Source: CAYMTN01 sp964393335
GTDB lineage: Bacteria > Chloroflexota > Anaerolineae > Aggregatilineales > Aggregatilineaceae
Direction: 5' to 3'
Length of the DNA: 15,116 nt
NCBI GenBank assembly: GCA_964393335.1
Contig: CAYMTN010000133.1
Coordinates: forward strand, 1-15,116
Made by a program: the position numbers and the translations under genes. The notes under the pieces were generated by a model. That model did not search any database. It was not told the origin of the DNA and worked only from the letters and a program-made list of their open reading frames with translations. Below are positions 7,580 through 13,877 of the stretch, in pieces. The stretch's first letter is position 1, and the number at the start of each line of letters is the position of its first letter.

Positions 7580-8491
7580 ATGACGGCAACTCTATTGGTC
7601 GTGGGTGATGTAACCTTTAACAGCCTGCTGTATCTGGATCATTTTCCGCAGCCCAGGCCGCAAACGCTGTTTAGCTCAGACTTCCGTGAAACACTCGGCG
7701 GCACCGCATCGGGTAAGGCTTTGAATCTGCACAAATTGGGCTTGAATGTCACACTGCACGGCCTGATCGGAGATGATGCGCCCGGCCAGTTCATCCGGGC
7801 GTATTGCGAGCGGGAAGGGCTGCGTTTTTTGTACGACATCGATCCGCGCGGCACCCAGCGGCACGTTAACTTGATGGACAGCAGCGGCGGCAGAATCTCG
7901 ATCTATGCGACCTATGCCACGTCTGACCCGGTGATGGACCTGGATCGCCTTGCGAGCGTGATTCCGGCGTGTGATGGCGTGGTGATCAATCTGAGCAACT
8001 ACTGCCGCCGCATCATCCCTCTGGCTGAACGACACAAAAAGCCGGTGTGGTGCGATATCCACGACTACGACGGGCACAACGACTACCATCGAGAGTTTAT
8101 CGACCACGCGGATTTCCTCACGATGAGTTCGGATGCGCTGCCGGATTATCGTCCCTTCATGGAGCGGCAGATCGCGGCGGGCAAACAACTGGTCGTGTGC
8201 ACGCACGGGCGCGGCGGCTCAACGGCGCTAACGCCGGATCGTGTCTGGATCGATATCCCGGCCCTGTCCAGTTACGAACAGGTTGACACCAATGGCGCGG
8301 GCGACAGCTTTTTCGCGGGACTGCTGTACGGACACGTGCAAGGGTACGACGTGAAACGCTGCCTGCGGTCAGGCACGATCACTGCCGGGTTATGTGTGAC
8401 ATCGACGGAACTGGCCTATCCGGATTTGAGCCCGGCTGTGCTGGAATCCGAATACCGGCGGCATTACGGCGCATCAGGGGAGCTGGCGTGA
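7580..8491 (+). CDS. PfkB-family carbohydrate kinase
   Basis: 303 residues, the usual length for ribokinase-like sugar kinases. The N-terminal strand LLVVGDVTFNSLLYLD leads to the substrate-side GG motif LGGTASGKALNLHKLG (about 39-54). The C-terminal anion hole and catalytic base is DTNGAGDSFFAGLLYG, with Asp242. The enzyme would phosphorylate a sugar or nucleoside with ATP in the cytoplasm. The substrate cannot be read from the sequence. AGGTGG lies 3 nt before ATG 7580, which is close, but no better start is seen. Its TGA overlaps the ATG of the next small gene (TGATG), so the two are translationally coupled. Confidence 0.92.
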   Translation: MTATLLVVGDVTFNSLLYLDHFPQPRPQTLFSSDFRETLGGTASGKALNLHKLGLNVTLHGLIGDDAPGQFIRAYCEREGLRFLYDIDPRGTQRHVNLMDSSGGRISIYATYATSDPVMDLDRLASVIPACDGVVINLSNYCRRIIPLAERHKKPVWCDIHDYDGHNDYHREFIDHADFLTMSSDALPDYRPFMERQIAAGKQLVVCTHGRGGSTALTPDRVWIDIPALSSYEQVDTNGAGDSFFAGLLYGHVQGYDVKRCLRSGTITAGLCVTSTELAYPDLSPAVLESEYRRHYGASGELA

Positions 8492-8751
8492 TGCGTGTTG
8501 AGATCGAGTTACGCGTGCTGCCGCGTTTCCGCGTGATGGATTACCTGGTGCAGGTCGGCGGCGAGATCACCGAGATGTTGTGCGTTACTGGCAACGGCTG
8601 GACGGCGTTCATTGAAGCGATGGAACCGGATCGCGTCGGGATCGTGGATGTGCCGCGTGACCGGCTGGTAATCGAAGGTGAAGAACACGCCGTCGAACGG
8701 GTGAGTTCATTCATGCAGCGCAAGGTGCGGCAGATGCGGCACGGCGGGTAG
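8491..8751 (+). CDS. Small protein of unknown function coupled to the PfkB kinase
   Basis: 86 residues, unrecognised. The ATG at 8491 shares one base with the kinase stop, and GGGGAG lies 9 nt upstream, so this start is preferred to longer forms inside the kinase gene. The sequence alternates hydrophobic and charged residues, as in beta strands (VEIELRVLP, RVGIVDVP, RLVIEG), and ends in a basic helix (VSSFMQRKVRQMRHGG). There is no signal peptide or membrane segment, so it is probably a soluble cytoplasmic protein. Coupling to the kinase suggests a shared pathway or a complex, but this is inference. Confidence 0.7.
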   Translation: MRVEIELRVLPRFRVMDYLVQVGGEITEMLCVTGNGWTAFIEAMEPDRVGIVDVPRDRLVIEGEEHAVERVSSFMQRKVRQMRHGG

Positions 8752-8763
8752 GCCGCGATTCTC

Positions 8764-8802
8764 TAACATGCTTCCGCTAGTGACCGGGCAGCGGGCATGT
8801 TA
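8764..8802. repeat. Interrupted inverted repeat overlapping the moaA promoter
   Basis: TAACATGC (8764-8771) pairs with GCATGTTA (8795-8802). Inside it CCGCT (8774-8778) pairs with AGCGG (8790-8794), leaving a two-base TT bulge and an 11-nt loop. It starts 13 nt after the stop of the 86-aa gene and runs into the -10 of the moaA promoter. It may be the 3' hairpin of the kinase operon, although no U run follows. It may equally be an operator for the moa genes, or both. Confidence 0.6.
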
Positions 8803-8806
8803 TAAT
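8798..8806 (+). promoter_or_regulatory. Extended -10 promoter of the moa operon
   Basis: TGTTATAAT is a consensus -10 with the TGn extension, 40 nt before the moaA start. The -35 region (about 8778-8783, TAGTGA) is poor. The right arm of the inverted repeat 8764-8802 overlaps this element. The leader is too short for a molybdenum-cofactor riboswitch. Confidence 0.6.
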
Positions 8807-8845
8807 TAAAACAATCGTCTTTAATATTGACCGGGATCGCCGTTC

Positions 8846-9886
8846 GTGACTGAAACCTATACCAACCCAACCATTTCAGACCAGTTTCAGCGCCCTTTCC
8901 GCGATCTGCGAATCTCGGTGACGGATCGCTGCAATTTTCGCTGCACGTATTGCATGCCTGCCGAGATTTACGGCGAACGCTACCATTTCCTGCCGAAAAA
9001 AGAACTGCTGACGTTCGAAGAGATCACGCGCTTGGTGGGTGTGTTCGTTGGACTGGGAGCGCGCAAAATCCGCCTGACCGGCGGCGAGCCGCTGGTACGG
9101 CACGAAGTGGAAGTGCTGGTGAGCCAGCTTGCCGGAGTAGACGGTGTCGAAGACCTGGCGATGACGACCAACGGGTATCTGCTGCCGCAAAGAGCAGGCC
9201 CGCTGCGCGACGCGGGCCTGAAACGCGTGACAGTCAGTCTCGACAGCCTGGACGACGCCGTATTCCGCCGGATGAACGGTGATCGCGCCAGCGTGCAGAA
9301 TGTGCTGGACGGCATCGCAGCGGCGGAAGCGGCGGGATTTGCGCCGCTGAAGATCAACACGGTCGTGCAGCGCGGCATCAACGATCACACGCTGGTTGAC
9401 ATGGCGCGCACGTTCAAAAATCGTGGGCACATCGTCCGGTTTATCGAGTATATGGACGTGGGTAATCTGAACGGCTGGAAGTTAGACGACGTGGTGACGG
9501 CTGACGAGATCGTCACGCGTATTGACGCCGCCATGCCGCTTGAGCCAGTTCCCGGTAACTATCCGGGTGAGGTAGCCCGGCGTTACCGTTACCGTGACGG
9601 CAGTGGTGAGATCGGCATCATCGCGTCTGTCACCAGGCCGTTTTGCGGCGGCTGCACGCGGCTGCGTCTCTCGCCTGAAGGCGAGCTGTATACATGCCTG
9701 TTCGCCATCGACGGGACCGATCTGCGCGCGCCGCTGCGCGATGGGGCCAGTGATGAGGCGCTTGGGCGGATCGTGCGCGATATGTGGACTCGCCGCACGG
9801 ATCGATACTCCGAGATTCGTTCGTCCATGACACCTGAACGACGCGCGCAGCGCGACAAGGTCGAGATGTTCCACATCGGCGGTTAG
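8846..9886 (+). CDS. moaA: GTP 3',8-cyclase, radical SAM (molybdenum cofactor biosynthesis)
   Basis: 346 residues, normal for MoaA, which with MoaC converts GTP to cyclic pyranopterin monophosphate. The radical-SAM [4Fe-4S] motif CNFRCTYC has Cys29, Cys33 and Cys36. The SAM-binding RLTGGEPLVR is at about 76-85. The second cluster is carried by FCGGC (Cys267 and Cys270) and Cys284 in GELYTCLF. The C terminus ends in Gly-Gly, which is required for activity in known MoaA. The start is GTG 8846, with only a weak ribosome binding site upstream. It is first of four moa genes in the order moaA-moaD-moaE-moaC, read from the promoter at 8798. Confidence 0.97.
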   Translation: MTETYTNPTISDQFQRPFRDLRISVTDRCNFRCTYCMPAEIYGERYHFLPKKELLTFEEITRLVGVFVGLGARKIRLTGGEPLVRHEVEVLVSQLAGVDGVEDLAMTTNGYLLPQRAGPLRDAGLKRVTVSLDSLDDAVFRRMNGDRASVQNVLDGIAAAEAAGFAPLKINTVVQRGINDHTLVDMARTFKNRGHIVRFIEYMDVGNLNGWKLDDVVTADEIVTRIDAAMPLEPVPGNYPGEVARRYRYRDGSGEIGIIASVTRPFCGGCTRLRLSPEGELYTCLFAIDGTDLRAPLRDGASDEALGRIVRDMWTRRTDRYSEIRSSMTPERRAQRDKVEMFHIGG

Positions 9887-9906
9887 GAAACAGGAATCAA
9901 CCGGGT

Positions 9907-10155
9907 ATGAGAGTGAACGTCGTGTTTTTTGGCGGGCTCAAGCAAGATGTCGGCACAAAACGCCGGTCATTTGAGTTTGACGGCGACTCGCTGACCCTGC
10001 GCGAACTGGTCGATACGCTCAAAGCGCAGTATCCGGCACTGGCAGCACGCCTGGGAACGGTGGCTTTTGCCGTTGCCGATACGTTGGTCGATCCGGACCA
10101 TGTGCTGCACGACGGCGACGAAGCGGCGCTGCTGCCGCCGGTGAGTGGAGGGTAA
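9907..10155 (+). CDS. moaD: Molybdopterin synthase small subunit (MoaD)
   Basis: 82 residues with the ubiquitin-like beta-grasp pattern (RVNVVFFGGLKQDVG, then LRELVDTLKAQYPAL). It ends in the essential Gly-Gly tail (PPVSGG), which is thiocarboxylated and donates sulfur for the molybdopterin dithiolene. It partners MoaE, encoded 3 nt downstream. The start ATG is 20 nt after the moaA stop. Confidence 0.95.
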   Translation: MRVNVVFFGGLKQDVGTKRRSFEFDGDSLTLRELVDTLKAQYPALAARLGTVAFAVADTLVDPDHVLHDGDEAALLPPVSGG

Positions 10156-10158
10156 ACG

Positions 10159-10602
10159 ATGGGTCGCTGGATCGTTGGGACGCCCCTGGCGCTGGAGCCG
10201 CTGCTGGCTGAAACGGAGGATTCCGCGTGCGGGGCGCTGGTGGTTTTTTATGGCACGGTGCGTGACAACAACGATGGGCAGCGCGTCCGCTCGATGACGT
10301 ATGAAGCGTATGTCGGCATGGCCGAAAAGGTTTTGCAGGAGATCGAGGTGGAGACTATCGACGAACTCGGCGCGCTGCACTGCCGGATTCAGCACCGGGT
10401 CGGTCACCTGGAATTAGGCGAGCCGAGTGTGATCATCGTTGTGCGCGCCGGGCATCGTGACGAAGCATACACGGCTTCCCGCTATGCCATTGACGAGGTC
10501 AAGCGCCGCGCCCCGATCTGGAAAGAGGAACATTACGTGGATGGCGACAGCCGGTACCTGGAGGGTGTGCCATTGCAGCGAAGGGATACGGACCAGACAT
10601 GA
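10159..10602 (+). CDS. moaE: Molybdopterin synthase catalytic subunit (MoaE)
   Basis: 147 residues. Family blocks are ALVVFYGTVRDNNDGQRV, MTYEAY, HRVGHLELGEPSVIIVV and AIDEVKRRAPIWKEEHY. Lys115 and Lys122 correspond to the lysines that bind substrate and the MoaD tail. It inserts two sulfurs from MoaD thiocarboxylate into cyclic pyranopterin monophosphate to make molybdopterin. It follows moaD by 3 nt and its stop overlaps the moaC start as ATGA, so translation is coupled. Confidence 0.95.
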   Translation: MGRWIVGTPLALEPLLAETEDSACGALVVFYGTVRDNNDGQRVRSMTYEAYVGMAEKVLQEIEVETIDELGALHCRIQHRVGHLELGEPSVIIVVRAGHRDEAYTASRYAIDEVKRRAPIWKEEHYVDGDSRYLEGVPLQRRDTDQT

Positions 10603-11045
10603 AAGACGTAACACAAAAATCACCCACGCTGCGCGAAGCCGTGGCTGAGTCACGCATTACCATGCCGCCGGACGTGCAGGCGATGCTGCACGAGCGGCGG
10701 CTTGAAAAAGGCGACGCCCTTGAGGTCGCGCGTGTGGCGGGCGCGATGGCAGCCAAAAAAACATGGGAGATCATCCCGTTTTGTCACCCCCTGCCTGTGA
10801 CGGGCGTGGACATCACCTATGATTTTGAGCCGGACGGGGGAGTCCGCGTTGAAACCCGCGTGCGAACGATTGCGCAAACGGGTGTCGAGATGGAAGCCCT
10901 GGTGGCGGCCAGCGTCGCGGCATTGACCTTATATGACATGCTCAAGCCGCACACCAAACAGCTTGAGATCGTACATACGCGCCTGCTCAAAAAGAGTGGC
11001 GGCAAAAGTGGCGATTACGAATACCAGCCCATTGTGACAGCCTGA
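10599..11045 (+). CDS. moaC: Cyclic pyranopterin monophosphate synthase (MoaC)
   Basis: 148 residues, slightly short of the 160 typical in E. coli because the N terminus is trimmed. Key blocks are intact: AAKKTWEIIPFCHPLPVTGVD (Cys62-His63 and the preceding lysine), TGVEMEALVAASVAALTLYDM with Asp113, a lysine at 120 matching the catalytic C-terminal lysine, and RLLKKSGGKSGDY. It completes the rearrangement of the MoaA product. Its ATG overlaps the moaE stop. MoaB/Mog, MoeA and MobA are not in the window. The gene ends 37 nt from the convergent thioredoxin-like gene. Confidence 0.96.
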   Translation: MKDVTQKSPTLREAVAESRITMPPDVQAMLHERRLEKGDALEVARVAGAMAAKKTWEIIPFCHPLPVTGVDITYDFEPDGGVRVETRVRTIAQTGVEMEALVAASVAALTLYDMLKPHTKQLEIVHTRLLKKSGGKSGDYEYQPIVTA

Positions 11046-11082
11046 TCGCGAGGCTGGGTAGGTGGGCTCACTTGCAGCCAGA

Positions 11083-11520
11083 TCACCGGGAGCGCAGTTC
11101 AGCCACTTTTGCGCGGATCGCGCCGGGGTCGAGCATGCCGGTCTGCCGCAATACAATCTGGCCCTCTGTATCGAATACCAGTGCCGTTGGCACAATTTTG
11201 ACGCCGTACTCGCTGGCGGCAGTGCGCCCTACGCTGCTCAACAGGTCCAGGCGCAACACATCGGCCTGTCCATGCAAATCTCGCTCTAACCCATCCACGA
11301 TGGGTTTTGTCACGGTGCAGACCGTTCAGAGATTCGAGTAGAACTCGATGACGGTCGGCTGGCCGTTGCGCAACCGGGCGCTGAGGTCCGCCGTCGATCT
11401 TACGTCGCTGGGATGAATGTAAAAAACGATATGCAGTCCGGCAAACGTTGCCAGCCCGGCCAGTGTGATGACTAACAGCCAGTGGTGCCTTACAAACGAA
11501 ATGATAGACGCCGCCGTCAC
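11083..11520 (-). CDS. Membrane-anchored thioredoxin-like selenoprotein (in-frame TGA read as Sec)
   Basis: Reading through one in-frame TGA (11326-11328) gives 145 residues in a single frame. Residues about 14-35 are a transmembrane anchor (HHWLLVITLAGLATFAGLHIV). A thioredoxin fold follows. The strand PTVIEFYSNL leads into the active site Sec65-Thr-Val-Cys68, then a helix TVTKPIVDGLERDL, VLRLDLL, and the conserved cis-proline loop VKIVPTALVF with Pro111. The TGA occupies the position of the first Cys of CxxC, and coding character continues on both sides without another frame change. Start GTG 11520 has AAGGAG 7 nt upstream; an earlier GTG at 11550 has none. The basic residues before the helix suggest the domain faces outward. 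It would act in thiol-disulfide exchange. A single-base nonsense mutation or base-call error of a Cys codon is the alternative. Confidence 0.75.
11288..11325 (-). promoter_or_regulatory. Candidate bacterial SECIS element
   Basis: In the mRNA, directly after UGA, ACGGU-CUGC-ACCGU forms a perfect 5-bp stem (11312-11325). Then AACCCAUC-GUG-GAUGGGUU forms a perfect 8-bp stem (11288-11306). The apical loop GUG begins 28 nt after the UGA, has three bases and starts with G. This agrees with the general description of bacterial SECIS elements: a stem-loop within a few tens of bases 3' of UGA with a G at the start of a small loop, recognised by SelB. Confidence 0.65.
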
Positions 11521-11527
11521 TATGCAG

Positions 11528-11533
11528 CTCCTT
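11528..11533 (-). promoter_or_regulatory. Ribosome binding site deciding the start of the thioredoxin-like gene
   Basis: On the minus strand AAGGAG stands 7 nt before GTG 11520. It is the only good Shine-Dalgarno upstream of the anchor helix, and it places the start ten codons inside the longest open frame. Confidence 0.65.
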
Positions 11534-11674
11534 TGACTCAATCGCGGCACATGGGTTTGGATGCCGCCAGCCGCTGATTGGTTTCAGCGCCCGTGCAGCG
11601 GATGCCGGACCCGGCGATGATACGCTGACGGGGTAATGAAATCCATGTTTCCGCTTTATGCGATGGGGGTGCTG

Positions 11675-12550
11675 ATGCTCGCCAATGCTATGCCCGCTGA
11701 TCGTTTAGCTCGTGTCGGGGCCATTGCTGCCCGGTTTGCGGTGCTGCCACAGGTGGTAGCCGTCGCGCTGGCCGGGTCGCTGGCTGCTAACCTGTCCGAC
11801 GAACATTCCGATCTCGACATATACGTCTACACGGAGGCGCCGATTTCCCTGGACGCGCGCCGCGCCATTGCCAACGCATGTGCAGGGCAGGACGATCCCA
11901 GCATCGAGATCGAAAAACCGTTCTGGGGATCGGAAGACGCCTGGGTTGACCGCGAGTCAGGGTTGGGCGTGGACCTCGTGTACTGGTCGCCGGAATGGAT
12001 CGAAGAACAGATCACGCGCACGCTGGTCAAACACCAGGCATGGATGGGCTACACCACGAGTTTCTGGTATACCGTGCTGCACTCGCGTCCGGTCTATGAC
12101 CGGGACGGCTGGTTTGGCGGTTTGCAGCGGCGCGCAGATCAGCCGTACCCCGACCCGCTGTGCCGGGCCATTCTCGCGCTGAACTACCCGGTTTTGCGCC
12201 GGATCGGCTCATCGTACCGGCACCAGATCGAACTGGCGATCCTCCGGCGGGACCGTGTCAGCGTTAATCACCGCGTTTCCGCCTTGCTGGCGAGTTATTT
12301 TGACATTGTGTTTGCGGTGAATCGCGTGCCGCATCCTGGCGAAAAGCGGCTGATCGTGCAGGCCACGCGCCTGTGTCCGGCGCTGCCGGAGGGTATGGCG
12401 GCCCAGGTTGAAGCGCTGCTGTGCGGCCTCGGCACGGATTGGGAGATACAGCGCACAGTGGCGCACGTCGATGCGCTGTTGTCCGGGCTGGACGATTGGC
12501 TGGCAGGTGCCGGACTGCTGGATGTGGCGCAAAGTCTGGCGCTGCGCTAG
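11675..12550 (+). CDS. Nucleotidyltransferase-fold protein with DUF4037-like C-terminal region
   Basis: 291 residues from ATG 11675. The N-terminal domain has the Pol-beta-type nucleotidyltransferase motif, Gly34-Ser35 in ALAGSLAANL followed by HSDLDIYVY with Asp46 and Asp48. The C-terminal part is helical, with YRHQIELAILRRDRVSVNHRV and SYFDIVFAVNRVPHPGEKRL. That pattern I associate from memory with nucleotidyltransferases carrying a DUF4037-type region. Such proteins may add a nucleotide to a small molecule or drug; the substrate is unknown. In-frame ATGs exist at 11636, 11645, 11663, 11675 and 11690. I chose 11675 because GGGGGTG lies 5 nt upstream and conserved sequence begins soon after. 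It converges with the ROK gene with an 11-nt gap. Confidence 0.82.
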   Translation: MLANAMPADRLARVGAIAARFAVLPQVVAVALAGSLAANLSDEHSDLDIYVYTEAPISLDARRAIANACAGQDDPSIEIEKPFWGSEDAWVDRESGLGVDLVYWSPEWIEEQITRTLVKHQAWMGYTTSFWYTVLHSRPVYDRDGWFGGLQRRADQPYPDPLCRAILALNYPVLRRIGSSYRHQIELAILRRDRVSVNHRVSALLASYFDIVFAVNRVPHPGEKRLIVQATRLCPALPEGMAAQVEALLCGLGTDWEIQRTVAHVDALLSGLDDWLAGAGLLDVAQSLALR

Positions 12551-12561
12551 TCGCACGGGCA

Positions 12562-13773
12562 TCACAGCAACGGCTCGCTCAATATGTCGTCCAGAACCAG
12601 CGCCACCGCGCCCATGACGCAGGCATTGGTTGGGATGGCGGACGGCAGGATTTGCGCGATGCCGTCGCCTGATACAGTGAGTTGTTCGATTGTGGCAGTG
12701 CGGATCGCCGGTACAAATGGCTCAATCGCCATGCCCAACGATCCACCCAGCACGACAAGCTGCGGGTTGAGGATGACGATCAAGTTGGCGATGCCCAGTG
12801 CCAGCACGTCATTGATCCGGGTGACCATCTCGCTTGCCAGCGCATCGCCAGCCCGCGCAGCCGCGATCACGGTGCGCAGCCGGATCGCGCTGAAGTCGCC
12901 TTTGGTTATTTCGAGGATTTGTGATGAAACAGCCGTTTGCAGGCGTTCGCGGAGGGGGCGCAGGTCACACGCGGCGCGGATTTCGGCTTCCCAACAGCCG
13001 CGACGCCCACACGGACACATCGAACCCTGCGGATCAATGACCATGTGCCCGACCTCGCCCGCGTAGCCGCTCATACCCTGGTACAACTTCCCGTTGATGA
13101 AGATACCGGCTCCAACTGCACGGCGGCTGGCCCCCAGGTAAATGAAGTCGCTGTAACCGGCGGCAGCGCCGAAGTAGTTTTCACCCAGGGCGGCGATGCT
13201 GGCCTCGTTTCCGACATACACCGGCAGATTGTAACGCTGCTCCCACGACGTTTTGAACGGGATATCGTGCCAGCCCAGGTTGGACGCAGATTTCAGAACG
13301 CCTTCCGCAACATCGACCAGCCCGCCTACTCCCACGCCGATCCCCAGCGGTTTTATGTGCGTGACCTGGTCGTTGTAACACAGCGCTTCGTCGATCAACT
13401 GCTCGGTTTGCCCGATCACGGTATCCAGGTCGTTGGTTTCCAGTTCAAAGCCGCGCTGCCAGCGCGGTTGGGCCACAAAATCGGTCACGGCATCGCTGGT
13501 GATTTCCACGCCGATGGCGCAGCCGCCTTCCGGATTCAGTTCGAGCAGCGTGCCGGGGCGTCCGCCATACGACGGGCCAATCCCGATTTCGTGAACCAGC
13601 CTGGCCGCGATTAACTCGTCTACCAGGCTGGAAATTGTGCTGCGCGTCAGCCCGGTGCGCGCTGCGAGGTTCGCCCGGGACTGCGGCGGCGAGGTGCGCA
13701 GGCCGCTCAGGATCAACGAACGGTTGATGTTGCGCATCAGGTTGTGGTCGGCGGACTTCCGGTTTCGTTTCAT
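12562..13773 (-). CDS. ROK-family transcriptional repressor (NagC/XylR type)
   Basis: 403 residues. An N-terminal winged helix-turn-helix spans about residues 15-75 (SRANLAARTGLTRSTISSLVDELI, then the wing PSYGGRPGTLLELNPEG). A ROK sugar-binding domain follows. The zinc site is intact: GEVGHMVIDPQG with His243, then CPCGRRGC with Cys253, Cys255 and Cys260, and the sugar-contact Glu after it. The kinase catalytic Asp is replaced (VGNEAS, Glu190), fitting a regulator and not a sugar kinase. It should bind a sugar or amino-sugar ligand and release DNA. It is divergent from the SIS-domain gene across a perfect palindrome, which suggests control of that gene and of itself. ATG 13773 has a weak GAAG upstream. 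Confidence 0.94.
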   Translation of the reverse strand: MKRNRKSADHNLMRNINRSLILSGLRTSPPQSRANLAARTGLTRSTISSLVDELIAARLVHEIGIGPSYGGRPGTLLELNPEGGCAIGVEITSDAVTDFVAQPRWQRGFELETNDLDTVIGQTEQLIDEALCYNDQVTHIKPLGIGVGVGGLVDVAEGVLKSASNLGWHDIPFKTSWEQRYNLPVYVGNEASIAALGENYFGAAAGYSDFIYLGASRRAVGAGIFINGKLYQGMSGYAGEVGHMVIDPQGSMCPCGRRGCWEAEIRAACDLRPLRERLQTAVSSQILEITKGDFSAIRLRTVIAAARAGDALASEMVTRINDVLALGIANLIVILNPQLVVLGGSLGMAIEPFVPAIRTATIEQLTVSGDGIAQILPSAIPTNACVMGAVALVLDDILSEPLL

Positions 13774-13784
13774 GGTAACTTCAC

Positions 13785-13809
13785 TTTGTTTGTATTGATT
13801 ACAAACAAA
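13785..13809. promoter_or_regulatory. Probable ROK repressor operator
   Basis: TTTGTTTGTA (13785-13794) and TACAAACAAA (13800-13809) form a perfect 10-bp inverted repeat with a 5-nt spacer. The TTTGTTT...AAACAAA arms resemble operators reported for XylR/NagC-type ROK repressors. It lies 12-36 nt upstream of the ROK start and covers the -35 of the divergent sugar gene, so binding would block transcription. Confidence 0.75.
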
Positions 13810-13823
13810 ATATAGTGTACAAT
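13795..13823 (+). promoter_or_regulatory. Promoter of the SIS-domain gene
   Basis: TTGATT (13795-13800) and TACAAT (13818-13823) are separated by 17 nt. The -35 lies inside the operator palindrome. The start codon at 13878 is about 55 nt downstream of the -10. Confidence 0.6.
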
Positions 13824-13877
13824 GCGTATTGTGTCAATGCAGGGACGATCCGCTGCTTGCCGGAGAGGAATTGGGGC

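Noticed and set aside
8752..8845. Possible molybdenum-cofactor riboswitch upstream of moaA
   Set aside because: The gap is only 94 nt and the promoter leaves a leader of about 30 nt, too short for the known Moco riboswitch.
11046..11082. Terminator between moaC and the convergent thioredoxin-like gene
   Set aside because: Only a short imperfect stem (AGGTG/CACTT) without a U run is present.
11083..11550. Two separate small genes, or a frameshifted thioredoxin pseudogene
   Set aside because: Both halves are in the same frame, the only interruption is TGA at the catalytic Cys position, and a SECIS-like hairpin follows. Selenocysteine read-through explains this better, though mutation is not excluded.
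11571..11601. Weak inverted repeat CCGCTG...CAGCGG upstream of the nucleotidyltransferase
   Set aside because: Six pairs with a 19-nt loop in GC-rich DNA is within chance expectation, and no promoter elements accompany it.
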